From the NCBI GenBank assembly GCA_017467745.1, contig JAFUKV010000202.1, positions 1-10,299 of the forward strand: a stretch of DNA of 10,299 bases. Reading direction: 5' to 3'. Below are positions 1 through 7,534 of the stretch, piece by piece; the first letter of the stretch is position 1, and each line of letters starts with the position of its first letter. Position numbers and translations under genes: made by a program. Under the pieces are notes generated by a model. The model saw only the letters and a program-made list of their open reading frames with translations, was not told the DNA's origin and did not search any database. The stretch comes from Bacteroidaceae bacterium. Its GTDB lineage: Bacteria > Bacteroidota > Bacteroidia > Bacteroidales > CHK158-818.

Positions 1-717
1 AATATACAAACCGTATTAGAAGACACGGAAATTGAGGCATGGCAGAAATTAATACGTGTGTTGACACACGAAATAATGAATACCATAGCTCCCATTATTT
101 CTCTTTCGGAAACTGTTACCGAACGGGCTTGTGAAAACGGAAACAACGAAAAAGAGTTCGCTTTAATGTTACAAATAATGCAAACCATCCACAGACGCAG
201 TAAAGGGCTATTAAGTTTTGTTGAAAATTACCGCAAACTGACTAAAATTCCAACTCCTACTTTTACTCAGGTATTGATACAACCGCTTTTTGACGATATA
301 CAGAAACTGATGCAAAATTCCGATGCTAATATTTCTTTCGAGGTTGAGTTTACAGGACTTTATATCATAGCAGACCGAGCGATGATAGAACAAGTGCTCA
401 TTAATCTAATCAAAAACGCTTGTGAAGCCCAAAACAATCAACCGTTAAATATTAAGATAAAAGCATCTCAATCAAAAGGAATAACATCTATATCCGTAAC
501 AGACAACGGAACAGGTATCGTAACAGAAGCCTTAGACAAAATCTTCATACCGTTTTACACAACTAAAACAAACGGTTCCGGTATCGGGCTAAGTTTATGC
601 CGGCAGATTATGAATTTGCACGGAGGCTCTATTAACGCTATATCCCAAGAGGGACAAGGCAGCCAATTTACACTTCGTTTTATAAATCGAAACGCGCAAT
701 TTTACCCCATACCATAA
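1..717 (+). CDS. Sensor histidine kinase, NtrY-like C-terminal part (5' truncated by window)
   Basis: The reading frame is open from base 1 and stops with TAA at 715-717, so the 238 residues seen are the C-terminal transmitter of a longer protein. A GTG at 58 is not the start, because the frame runs upstream through the dimerisation helix (EAWQKLIRVLTHEIMN). Visible motifs are the H-box with the phosphoacceptor His23 (codon 67-69), the N-box NLIKNACEA (Asn139), the G1 box DNGTGI (Asp168), the F-box IFIPFYTTK, and the G2 box GSGIGLSLC. The order HisKA then HATPase_c is complete and all key residues are present, so the kinase should be active. It would autophosphorylate on His23 and pass phosphate to a response regulator. 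The H-box form is typical of NtrY-like kinases in Bacteroidetes, which often pair with a sigma-54 regulator. The input domains and partner are not in the window, so the signal is unknown. Confidence 0.93.
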   Translation, partial: NIQTVLEDTEIEAWQKLIRVLTHEIMNTIAPIISLSETVTERACENGNNEKEFALMLQIMQTIHRRSKGLLSFVENYRKLTKIPTPTFTQVLIQPLFDDIQKLMQNSDANISFEVEFTGLYIIADRAMIEQVLINLIKNACEAQNNQPLNIKIKASQSKGITSISVTDNGTGIVTEALDKIFIPFYTTKTNGSGIGLSLCRQIMNLHGGSINAISQEGQGSQFTLRFINRNAQFYPIP

Positions 718-803
718 AATCAGATATAAACTCACATTCCGAGCATATCCTTTTCCATATAGGAAAAAAGAAAATGTTTTATCCCTCTTTCTGAAAAAAG
801 CGT

Positions 804-811
804 TATATTCG
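804..811 (+). promoter_or_regulatory. Weak candidate -7 element upstream of the 842 gene
   Basis: TATATTCG matches the Bacteroidetes -7 consensus TAnnTTTG at all but one position and lies 30 bases before the ATG at 842. No convincing TTTG occurs 19-21 bases upstream; the nearest T-run (777-780) is 23 bases away. The rest of the 124-base gap (718-841) holds a short inverted repeat, TTTTCC/GGAAAA at 751-767, without a following T-tract, and nothing else I recognise. Confidence 0.25.
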
Positions 812-841
812 TGAGATAAAATATAAAGACAAATTTTTCAA

Positions 842-2008
842 ATGAGAAAATTCGCTATATTCATCACTTTGGCATGTGTCATTTTTCCGTCATGCTCGCT
901 ACTAAAATTCCAATTAAACGAAGAAGGCGCCGTACCCCTAACCAAAACGGAAATGAATATTCGGGTATATACTCACACCTATATATCCACATTTTTTGCA
1001 GAATTAGAAGATGCCGTAGATAGCCTGAAACAAGTTACCGATGACCCGAAAATCATAGGACAATCGCTTGTTTGGCTCATGAATAACGAGAGCGCCATAC
1101 AAAGCGCAGTATTCCAAATCAATCCCAAAGTAGCATTAGCCGATACATGGTTACTATCTATACAAATGGTTAATTTTTTAGAGCAATACGGTGAAAAATA
1201 TTTCGGATCTCAAACCTCCATACTATTAGAACCTACGCGAAAATTAAACATCCAGATAACCCAAGCAGCAAAACGAATGCTGAGTAGCAAAGAATACAAT
1301 AATATGCAAGATTTCGTCTCGAAACAAAGCTATCAGAGCCATATTACGGAAATTAATTTCTCTCGCGATCCGATATATGCCAAATGGCTACAATACAACA
1401 ACATGCCCGATACGGCAGCTGTATCTACCGTTGGAAGCCTGTCGCAAGTCATAGCCGGATTTTCAGACCGTTTCTCCGTAATGGGCGGGCAAATAGGGAA
1501 AATAGCCCAATGGCAATTAGAATTAGCCTCGCTATATACAGGCATCACCCCCGAGACGTTTAAAGCAATAGGCGATTCAGCAAATGTACGCATAGATGAA
1601 TTTATGGCTCTCATCAACCAGATGCCTTATTATTTAGATACTACATTGGTTAAAATAAGCGGCGACTTGCAAACAATAACCGAGATTATGGACAAACGCA
1701 TTGCATTGACGATGGCTTCTTTGCAACAAGAACGTTTAGCCATTGAAACAATGGTAGCCCGCGAGCGCGAAATAATAATGAACGACGTAGACAGTATCAG
1801 CGTACATATTACACACGCCGTAATGCAAGAGGCCACAGAAATGCTAAAAGATGTTTTGCTATACCTATGTCTGCTCTTTACTATCATCCTGTTTATTCCT
1901 TTCGGGTTGGGGTATGCTACCGGGCGGATTTTTACAAAACAGAAATTTCAAAAGAAGAAAAAACAAAACGAAAATAAAACAGATGAAGATTTGCAAAAAG
2001 ACGAATGA
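842..2008 (+). CDS. Unrecognised envelope protein: putative lipobox, helical body, C-terminal membrane anchor
   Basis: I do not recognise the family of this 388-residue protein. Residues 1-18 look like a lipoprotein signal: basic MRK, a hydrophobic stretch, then FPSC with Cys18 as possible lipidation site. Phe at -3 and Pro at -2 are not ideal. Residues about 30-270 are mostly polar and helical in character. Residues about 270-335 are rich in Glu/Arg/Lys/Gln with heptad-like spacing and may form a coiled coil. A strong hydrophobic segment follows at about 338-358, containing a GxxxG (357-361), and then a short very basic tail with a KKKK run and an acidic end. If both ends are membrane-attached, the bulk lies in the periplasm and the tail in the cytoplasm. 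Without lipidation it would be an ordinary protein with a cleaved signal and a C-terminal anchor. The ATG at 842 is the only start that keeps the signal sequence. The gene is convergent with the permease gene, 43 bases away, with no clear terminator between them. Function unknown. Confidence 0.85.
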   Translation: MRKFAIFITLACVIFPSCSLLKFQLNEEGAVPLTKTEMNIRVYTHTYISTFFAELEDAVDSLKQVTDDPKIIGQSLVWLMNNESAIQSAVFQINPKVALADTWLLSIQMVNFLEQYGEKYFGSQTSILLEPTRKLNIQITQAAKRMLSSKEYNNMQDFVSKQSYQSHITEINFSRDPIYAKWLQYNNMPDTAAVSTVGSLSQVIAGFSDRFSVMGGQIGKIAQWQLELASLYTGITPETFKAIGDSANVRIDEFMALINQMPYYLDTTLVKISGDLQTITEIMDKRIALTMASLQQERLAIETMVAREREIIMNDVDSISVHITHAVMQEATEMLKDVLLYLCLLFTIILFIPFGLGYATGRIFTKQKFQKKKKQNENKTDEDLQKDE

Positions 2009-2051
2009 TTGATAAAACCGATTCTTTCTTGCTTACGCCTTCAAAAAGCGA

Positions 2052-3302
2052 TTATTCAAAACGGATAGAGCGTGCCGGACGAATCATCGATACGATATAC
2101 GATGCCCCTAAAAGCATCAAAAGCGATACCGTCATACAACCGGCATTCAGTAATACCCACATCCAAAAATCAAGTTCGATAGGAACAGATGATATATAAT
2201 AATCTTGCGGATTCAACTTAATTACATGAAACTTACTCTGTATCAAACAAAAAGACAGTCCGACAAGATTACCGAACAACATACCTTTTCCTATCAGAAA
2301 TAACGAAACGTACAAAAAGGTTTTACGTATAAAAAGGTTAGACGCACCCAACGCCTTTAAAATACCAATCATGTTAATACGTTCCAAAATAATGATAAAC
2401 AGACCTGAAATCATAGTAAATCCCGACACAACGGCCATCAACCCCAAAATAATCCAAACATTCATATCAAGCATATCGAGCCAACTGAATATTTGCATAT
2501 TTTGCTCTCTCAACGACGATACATAAAAATTCTGTCCATAAGGATCAGACACCTCATTAAAAGTAAAATAGAGTTCTTCCGTCATGGCATCAACATCTCC
2601 GTAATCGCGCAACAAAACAGCAAAGCCATTATATTGGTCAGCGTTCCAGCCATTCAATCTCTGAATATGCCGAACGTCTGCCATTACATACATACGGTCG
2701 TAATCGAGAAAATTCGTTTGATATATCCCAACCACAGAAAATTTACGCGCCCGTACATTATCACCTTGTATAAAATAGGTATATAAGCCATCGCCTACTT
2801 TCAAATGCAACTTATCGGCAATATGACGGGAAAGCAATACTTCGTTAGAAACTGCCGAATCGGTATAAACAGGGAGTCTGCCTTCAATCAGGTTCTTTTC
2901 CATAAAAGCCCAATCGTAATCAGTACCCGCTCCATTCAAAATAATACCAAGAAACTCATTTTCCGTTTTTATAATACCCGGTTTCGAGGCAATCCCTTCA
3001 AAACGAGCTATACGGGAATCGTTCTGTAACACCCTCCGCATCGAATCGGACAATGCAACAGGATACGATTCGTACAACGAACTATTTTTAAAATTGGTAA
3101 TTTGAATGTGCGAACTGAACCCGACAACTTTCTCCCGTACCTCTTTTTTAAACCCCACGACAATAGCTACGGACAGTATCATAACCGCCAATCCGAGCGC
3201 TACCCCTGCCATAGCTATACGTATAACAGGCGGAGTTACCTTGCGGTTATCTTCACCGTTATCAAAATGTATTCTTTTAGCTATGAACAGCGGGAGGTTC
3301 AT
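2052..3302 (-). CDS. LolC/LolE/FtsX-type ABC transporter permease
   Basis: This 416-residue protein has the MacB/FtsX permease layout. An N-terminal membrane helix (about 27-50) is followed by a large periplasmic domain (about 55-280) and three C-terminal helices (about 282-306, 328-355, 378-406). The signature ERINMIGILKALGAS at about 307-321 is the cytoplasmic coupling segment between TM2 and TM3 that contacts the ATPase, and the C-terminus RPARSIRFE is also typical. The family uses ATP hydrolysis by a separate LolD-like subunit to do mechanical work in the periplasm; LolCDE releases lipoproteins from the inner membrane. No ATPase gene is in the window, so it must be supplied in trans. Length and N-terminus fit LolC/E better than FtsX or MacB, but substrate assignment is inference. 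Its ATG overlaps the TGA of the upstream aminotransferase (ATGA, 3299-3302), which implies translational coupling. Confidence 0.9.
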   Translation of the reverse strand: MNLPLFIAKRIHFDNGEDNRKVTPPVIRIAMAGVALGLAVMILSVAIVVGFKKEVREKVVGFSSHIQITNFKNSSLYESYPVALSDSMRRVLQNDSRIARFEGIASKPGIIKTENEFLGIILNGAGTDYDWAFMEKNLIEGRLPVYTDSAVSNEVLLSRHIADKLHLKVGDGLYTYFIQGDNVRARKFSVVGIYQTNFLDYDRMYVMADVRHIQRLNGWNADQYNGFAVLLRDYGDVDAMTEELYFTFNEVSDPYGQNFYVSSLREQNMQIFSWLDMLDMNVWIILGLMAVVSGFTMISGLFIIILERINMIGILKALGASNLFIRKTFLYVSLFLIGKGMLFGNLVGLSFCLIQSKFHVIKLNPQDYYISSVPIELDFWMWVLLNAGCMTVSLLMLLGASYIVSMIRPARSIRFE

Positions 3303-4498
3303 AATATTCGTCCGGGATATGCTTCAAGAGCTTTTTCCAAAACGACCAACGCTTTGGCTAAGTCTTCTTTTTTTAGCACGTAAGCGATACGCACTTCATT
3401 TTTTCCCAATCCGGGAGTTGTATAAAATCCGGAAGCGGGAGCCATAAATACTGTTTGACCCTCATACTCGAAATGTTCCAGACACCATGCACAAAAATCA
3501 TCCGCATCGTCTACCGGTAGTTTAGCCACCGTATAAAAAGCTCCCATCGGTATAGGAGAGTAACATCCGGGAATACGATTAAGTCCGTCTATCAAAAACT
3601 TACGTCTTTCAACATACTCATTATACGTATCAAGCATATATTCTTCCGGAGCGTCTAACGAGGCTTCCGCAATCAACTGCCCTATCAGAGGAGGACTCAA
3701 CCGTGCTTGACAAAATTTCATTACATTTTGACGCACCTCTTTATTTTTGGTAATCAATGCGCCGATACGGATACCGCATTCGCTATACCGCTTAGAGACC
3801 GAATCTATCAGAATAACATTATTTTCTATACCTTTCAAATGAAACGCAGAAATGTAAGGCGCACCCGTATAACAAAATTCGCGGTACACCTCATCTGAAA
3901 ACAGAAACAGGTCATATTTTTTTACCAAATCGCGTATTTGGTTCATCTCTTTCTGTGTATACAGATAACCGGTGGGATTATTCGGATTACAAATCAAAAT
4001 TCCTCGTGTGCGTTCAGTTATCAACGCCTCGAAGTTTTCTACCGAAGGTAACGCAAACCCCTCATTGATAGATGATGGCAATGTCTTAATAATAGCTCCG
4101 GCCGATATAGCAAACGCCATATAATTGGCATAAGCCGGTTCGGGTACGATTATTTCGTCTCCGGGATCGAGACAAGCCATAAATGAAAAAAGTACCGCTT
4201 CCGATCCGCCGGTAGTTATGATAATATCATCGGCCGTTACGTCGATGTTGAACTTATCGTAATATTTTACTAACTTTTCCCGGTAACTTTTTATTCCTTC
4301 ACTCGGACTATACTCCAAAATTTTCCTATTTAATTGTCTTACTGCGTCTAACGCAATTTCCGGAGTAGGCAAATCGGGCTGTCCTATATTCAAATGATAA
4401 ACGGTTATACCTCTCTCTTTCGCTTTGTTTGCCAATGGCACTAATTTACGAATCGGAGAAGCGGGCATTATCTCCCCACGCTTAGATATTTGCGGCAT
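3299..4498 (-). CDS. Class I/II aminotransferase, AspC-like (PLP-dependent)
   Basis: This 399-residue fold-type I PLP enzyme has all the usual landmarks. These are the N-terminal substrate loop HLNIGQPD (35-42), TTGGSEA (95-101) near the cofactor phosphate, and NPNNPTG (171-177, cofactor-contacting Asn174). SDEVY (201-205) carries Asp202, which pairs with the pyridine nitrogen. SVSKRYSECGIRIG (233-246) carries the Schiff-base Lys236, and Arg370 in NEVRIAY should bind the substrate alpha-carboxylate. Length is normal. The family moves an amino group between an amino acid and a 2-oxoacid in the cytoplasm. Aspartate as donor is the usual database label but cannot be read from sequence. The ATG at 4498 lies 38 bases downstream of a good promoter, and no Shine-Dalgarno is present, as usual in this phylum. 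It is the first gene of a pair with the permease, which it overlaps by 4 bases. Confidence 0.95.
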   Translation of the reverse strand: MPQISKRGEIMPASPIRKLVPLANKAKERGITVYHLNIGQPDLPTPEIALDAVRQLNRKILEYSPSEGIKSYREKLVKYYDKFNIDVTADDIIITTGGSEAVLFSFMACLDPGDEIIVPEPAYANYMAFAISAGAIIKTLPSSINEGFALPSVENFEALITERTRGILICNPNNPTGYLYTQKEMNQIRDLVKKYDLFLFSDEVYREFCYTGAPYISAFHLKGIENNVILIDSVSKRYSECGIRIGALITKNKEVRQNVMKFCQARLSPPLIGQLIAEASLDAPEEYMLDTYNEYVERRKFLIDGLNRIPGCYSPIPMGAFYTVAKLPVDDADDFCAWCLEHFEYEGQTVFMAPASGFYTTPGLGKNEVRIAYVLKKEDLAKALVVLEKALEAYPGRIL

Positions 4499-4535
4499 TA
4501 TTATTGTAATTCTTGATTTTCGTTAAACAAAGTGG

Positions 4536-4567
4536 CAAATTTATTACTCTTTATCGGATATACCAAA
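4536..4567 (-). promoter_or_regulatory. Bacteroidetes-type promoter for the aminotransferase-permease pair
   Basis: Read on the minus strand, TTTG (4567-4564) is followed after exactly 20 bases by TAAATTTG (4543-4536). Both boxes match the -33 and -7 consensus (TTTG and TAnnTTTG) exactly and the spacing is ideal. Transcription should begin near 4530, giving a leader of about 30 bases before the ATG at 4498. It lies in the 77-base gap after the MalY-like gene, so it would act as an internal promoter of the five-gene run. No terminator hairpin is seen in this gap, so read-through from upstream is also likely. Confidence 0.72.
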
Positions 4568-4575
4568 TAAAAAAA

Positions 4576-5760
4576 CTATTTAAAATTATAGTTGTCAATA
4601 GCATTTTTCAGTTGTTCGAGTGCTTTTTTTACAGTAGCCCGAGCTGTCCCTACATTCATTCGCATAAAACCTTGTCCCTCTACGCCAAAAGTCTCGCCGT
4701 TATTCATTGCTAACTGCGCCCGTTTCAACATAAAATTTACCAACTCCGATTGTTCCATACCCAAATCTCTGAAATCCAACCAAATTAAAAATGAAGCCTG
4801 CGGAACCATCATTTTTACCTGTGGAATATATTCGGTTATAAATTCTTGAACTAAACGAACGTTACCTGCGATATAATCGAGCAACTGCGACAACCATTCT
4901 TCTCCGTAACGATATGCCGCCTCTGCCGCACAAAAAGCAAAAATATGCCCGTTATTCAATTCTGAGGCTTCCAAATATGTTTTCAATCTGCGACGAATAG
5001 ATTCATTACTAATCACAAAATATGAACTGCCTAATCCCGGCATATTAAACGTCTTACTGGGCGCAGATAACGTAATGCTATTATTTGCGGCAATATCCGA
5101 AACGCAAGCAAACGGCAAATGTTTATAGCCCGGCAAAGTAAGGTCTGCATGTATCTCGTCAGAAACTACCAATACCCCATAATGATCGCATAGCTCCGCT
5201 ATTTTCTGTAATTCTGCTTTTTCCCAGACACGACCTCCGGGATTATGAGGATTGCAAAGAAGCATCATTTTACAATTATCCGATAACTTTTTCTCCAAAT
5301 CATCAAAATTTATCCGAAAACAGTTTTCCTCATTTCGTAAGGAATTATAAACCAACTGACGTCCGTTTTTTTCCACTAAATTATGGAACGGTGTATAAAC
5401 AGGAGACTGAATCAATATTTTATCGCCGGGAGCTGTCATGGCTTTTATACAATATGCCATTCCCACCACTATTCCGGGCAGAAATCCAATCTGCTCGGGC
5501 GTAACGCGCCACCCATGTCGACGCCATTGCCAGTCGCAAATTGCCTCATAATACGAATCTCCGGCAAAAGTATAGCCTAAGACTTCGTGCTCCACCCGCT
5601 TTTTAATCGCATCTATCACACAAGGGGCTGTTTTAAAATCCATATCCGCCACCCACATCGGCAACACGTCTTCCTTTCCGAAATGAGAATCCAGCAAATC
5701 GTGTTTTACGCACGATGTCCCACGCCGTATAATTTCTTCGTCAAAATTAAATGTATTCAT
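4576..5760 (-). CDS. MalY/PatB-family PLP enzyme, probable cystathionine beta-lyase or C-S lyase
   Basis: This 394-residue fold-type I PLP protein has the features of the MalY/PatB branch. The N-terminus has LPMWVADMDF (33-42). NPHNPGG (170-176) replaces the more usual NPTG motif, and SDEIHADL (200-207) carries cofactor Asp201. SAPSKTFNMPGL (232-243) carries the Schiff-base Lys236, and the C-terminal RMNVGTAR (367-374) should hold the substrate carboxylate. Members cleave the beta C-S bond of cystathionine or cysteine conjugates, giving a thiol, pyruvate and ammonia, and so feed methionine or sulfur metabolism. Some, such as E. coli MalY, also have regulatory roles, but nothing here indicates that. 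The start at 5760 gives the expected N-terminus. It lies 25 bases after the TPR-like gene with no strong promoter of its own, so it is probably transcribed from upstream. Confidence 0.93.
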   Translation of the reverse strand: MNTFNFDEEIIRRGTSCVKHDLLDSHFGKEDVLPMWVADMDFKTAPCVIDAIKKRVEHEVLGYTFAGDSYYEAICDWQWRRHGWRVTPEQIGFLPGIVVGMAYCIKAMTAPGDKILIQSPVYTPFHNLVEKNGRQLVYNSLRNEENCFRINFDDLEKKLSDNCKMMLLCNPHNPGGRVWEKAELQKIAELCDHYGVLVVSDEIHADLTLPGYKHLPFACVSDIAANNSITLSAPSKTFNMPGLGSSYFVISNESIRRRLKTYLEASELNNGHIFAFCAAEAAYRYGEEWLSQLLDYIAGNVRLVQEFITEYIPQVKMMVPQASFLIWLDFRDLGMEQSELVNFMLKRAQLAMNNGETFGVEGQGFMRMNVGTARATVKKALEQLKNAIDNYNFK

Positions 5761-5785
5761 CTGTGTGTTTAAATAATGCCAAAAC

Positions 5786-6553
5786 CTAATTCGTTCCGTT
5801 TTTTTCTCTCTTTTTCTCTAACAAACGCGGATATAGAACATCTTTTACATACATATATCGAGGTTCTATTTCCATCAATTGCTGAAATTGTTGTTCGGCC
5901 GCCTCAAAGTTTTCCATTTTCTCATTTACCAAGCCGACCGAAATCATTGTTTGTATATAAAGCCAATTATCGGTTATTTCTCCGGGTGTTTGCTCCATAA
6001 TAGACAAAGCTCGTTTATAGCAATCAAGCGCTTTATTATTGTCTCCGCCAAACATAGTGGGCATATAAAACAGAATATTCGCATATAAGACATTGACAAA
6101 AGCATTGTCTTTACCTCCTTCAATCGCCTTATTGGCATTTTTCAACATTCCCCGAAACAAGACCGTCGCTTTTAGAGGCGAAAGAGCAATACGAAATCCT
6201 ATAAAATTAGACTTTAAACCAAACACAACCGGGTCTTCCGGTAATTTCTTTTCCACTACCGTCAACAAAGAATCTGCCTTTTTTAGGGCTTGCGACGCTT
6301 TATCATTTTGTTTTTTATCAATAAAATGCCCTATTACTCCATAATAATATTGTAAAGTCTGCATCTGCAACTGGGTAGTTTGAGACGGGTTTGCATCCAT
6401 TTGATTGATAACCTCAATCCATTGAGCCATTTTTCCGTTGATATACAAATTGTATGTTTCTGTTCTGTAATCATTATCCGATGAATATGCGTTCCAAACA
6501 ATACACCCATAAAAAATGACAACCAACAAACCCCATTTCGGCATAATCTTCAT
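5786..6553 (-). CDS. Secreted TPR-like protein of unknown function
   Basis: This 255-residue protein begins with a signal peptide: MKIMPKW, then a hydrophobic core to about residue 23, with a likely signal peptidase I site after AYS (22-24). The Cys at 17 is preceded by FYG, a poor lipobox. The mature part is almost all helix with degenerate tetratricopeptide character. Clearest repeats are around 60-100 and 172-231, where GDNNKALDCYKRAL and ENFEAAEQQFQQLMEIEP show the usual Gly/Ala/Pro spacing. A motif YMPTMFGGD (163-171) between helices stands out as possibly family-specific. TPR folds bind protein partners and a periplasmic location is likely; no partner can be named. It starts 5 bases after the prmA stop, so the two genes are surely co-transcribed. 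M4 is an alternative start but M1 gives the better basic N-region. Confidence 0.85.
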   Translation of the reverse strand: MKIMPKWGLLVVIFYGCIVWNAYSSDNDYRTETYNLYINGKMAQWIEVINQMDANPSQTTQLQMQTLQYYYGVIGHFIDKKQNDKASQALKKADSLLTVVEKKLPEDPVVFGLKSNFIGFRIALSPLKATVLFRGMLKNANKAIEGGKDNAFVNVLYANILFYMPTMFGGDNNKALDCYKRALSIMEQTPGEITDNWLYIQTMISVGLVNEKMENFEAAEQQFQQLMEIEPRYMYVKDVLYPRLLEKKREKNGTN

Positions 6554-6558
6554 AACTT

Positions 6559-7398
6559 CTATTTTTTAGAAAATCGTACTGCAACCCAGTTATTCCGCAT
6601 TTTATACGACACATACTCTAAACCCAAAGATACCGCTTTCGCTTCGATTACAGGTATGTCTTCTTTATAAAATCCGCTCATATACAAAACTCCGTTCTGC
6701 TTTAACACCGAAGCGTACACAGGCATATCCTCCAACAATATATTCCGATTGATATTTGCAAAAATAACATCGTACAAACAATCGCCTAATACTTCAGCAC
6801 CTCCTATACGTACATCAACGTTCGATATTTTATTCAACGCCAAGTTTTCCAACGCATTATCATACGCCCACGAATCTATATCGACAGCCGTTAATTGCGA
6901 CGCCCCGCGCATAGAAGCCAATATAGCCAGCACCGCCGTACCGCAGCCCATGTCTAAAACACATTTTCCATATAAATCTGCATCCAGAATATATTGCAGC
7001 ATCAGTCCCGTTGTTTCATGATGTCCTGTCCCGAATGCCATTTTAGGATCAATCGTAATATCATACTCGCATTTCGGTACATTCTTATGAAAAGTACTAT
7101 GAATAACACACTCTTTGCCTACAACAATAGGCTGAAAATAATTCTTTTCCCATTCTTCATTCCAATCCTCGCTCTTTATTTTCGATACAGAATAACTTAT
7201 ATCGACAGGAAGAAAAAAGTCTGAAATAATTTCCTTTAAACGAACTTCATCAAACAAAGTCTCATCAATATACGCAGACATTCCCGACTGATTCGGAACA
7301 AAACTTTCATACCCTATGTCGGCCAACATTCCGGCCAATACGTCCGTAGCCGTTTCGCTTAAAGGTGTAACCGCTACATTCAATTCTATATAATCCAT
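6559..7398 (-). CDS. prmA: Ribosomal protein L11 methyltransferase PrmA
   Basis: The 279-residue protein has the two-part PrmA layout. A small N-terminal L11-recognition domain (about 1-65) opens with the start MDYIELNV. The SAM-binding Rossmann methyltransferase domain follows from about 110. Diagnostic residues are FGTGHHET (122-129), the SAM motif VLDMGCGTA (147-155), AVDID (171-175), and the active-site stretch FANINRNIL (213-221), where most relatives have an N-I/P-L/N type loop. The enzyme trimethylates amino groups of ribosomal protein L11 using S-adenosylmethionine in the cytoplasm. The protein is slightly shorter than the E. coli enzyme (293 residues), as is common in Bacteroidetes. 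It is the first gene of the minus-strand cluster, with a candidate promoter just upstream at 7419-7426. Confidence 0.96.
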   Translation of the reverse strand: MDYIELNVAVTPLSETATDVLAGMLADIGYESFVPNQSGMSAYIDETLFDEVRLKEIISDFFLPVDISYSVSKIKSEDWNEEWEKNYFQPIVVGKECVIHSTFHKNVPKCEYDITIDPKMAFGTGHHETTGLMLQYILDADLYGKCVLDMGCGTAVLAILASMRGASQLTAVDIDSWAYDNALENLALNKISNVDVRIGGAEVLGDCLYDVIFANINRNILLEDMPVYASVLKQNGVLYMSGFYKEDIPVIEAKAVSLGLEYVSYKMRNNWVAVRFSKK

Positions 7399-7418
7399 TT
7401 TCTCATGTTTAATTACTG

Positions 7419-7426
7419 CAAAAATA
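7419..7426 (-). promoter_or_regulatory. Candidate -7 element for prmA
   Basis: On the minus strand TATTTTTG (7426-7419) fits TAnnTTTG exactly. The -33 region is weak: TATG lies 18 or 22 bases upstream rather than a full TTTG at 19-21. The predicted start near 7413 would leave a leader of only about 15 bases before the ATG at 7398. Confidence 0.5.
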
Positions 7427-7479
7427 AAGAAAGATTGATGTATTCATACATAAGAAAGAATGTTATTAACTTTTATTTC

Positions 7480-7510
7480 TTTATCTATAAACAGAAAAAA
7501 CGTACTTTTG
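7480..7510 (+). promoter_or_regulatory. Bacteroidetes-type promoter for the TPR gene at 7535
   Basis: TACTTTTG (7503-7510) is an exact TAnnTTTG -7 element, preceded after 19 bases by TTTA (7480-7483), a three-of-four match to the -33 box. Expected transcription start is near 7516, about 19 bases before the ATG at 7535. This position rules out the upstream in-frame ATG at 7460 as the translation start. It stands back to back with the prmA promoter in the 136-base divergent region 7399-7534. Confidence 0.65.
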
Positions 7511-7534
7511 CTCAATCATAAAAGAAATAAACAC

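Noticed and set aside
58..60. GTG as the start of the histidine kinase
   Set aside because: It would cut the protein nine bases before the phosphoacceptor His codon; the frame is open to base 1 and encodes the rest of the dimerisation helix.
751..767. Inverted repeat TTTTCC/GGAAAA as a terminator for the histidine kinase
   Set aside because: The stem is only six AT-rich pairs and is followed by A-rich rather than T-rich sequence on the plus strand.
1333..1887. Minus-strand frames of 94 and 85 codons within the 842 gene
   Set aside because: They are shadows of a long plus-strand frame with a signal sequence and membrane anchor; no promoter-like boxes precede them.
2009..2051. Shared terminator between the convergent 842 gene and permease gene
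   Set aside because: The only hairpin I can draw (around 2037-2051, CGC/GCG with a mismatch) is weak and lacks a T-tract.
2005..2199. 64-codon plus-strand frame starting in an ATGA overlap with the stop of the 842 gene
   Set aside because: Most of it is antisense to the conserved C-terminus of the permease, it has no recognisable domain or hydrophobic segment, and the overlap looks like chance.
3102..3447. Plus-strand frames of 93 and 113 codons across the permease-aminotransferase junction
   Set aside because: They are antisense to conserved N-terminal permease and C-terminal aminotransferase sequence, overlap each other in different frames and have no promoter or domain.
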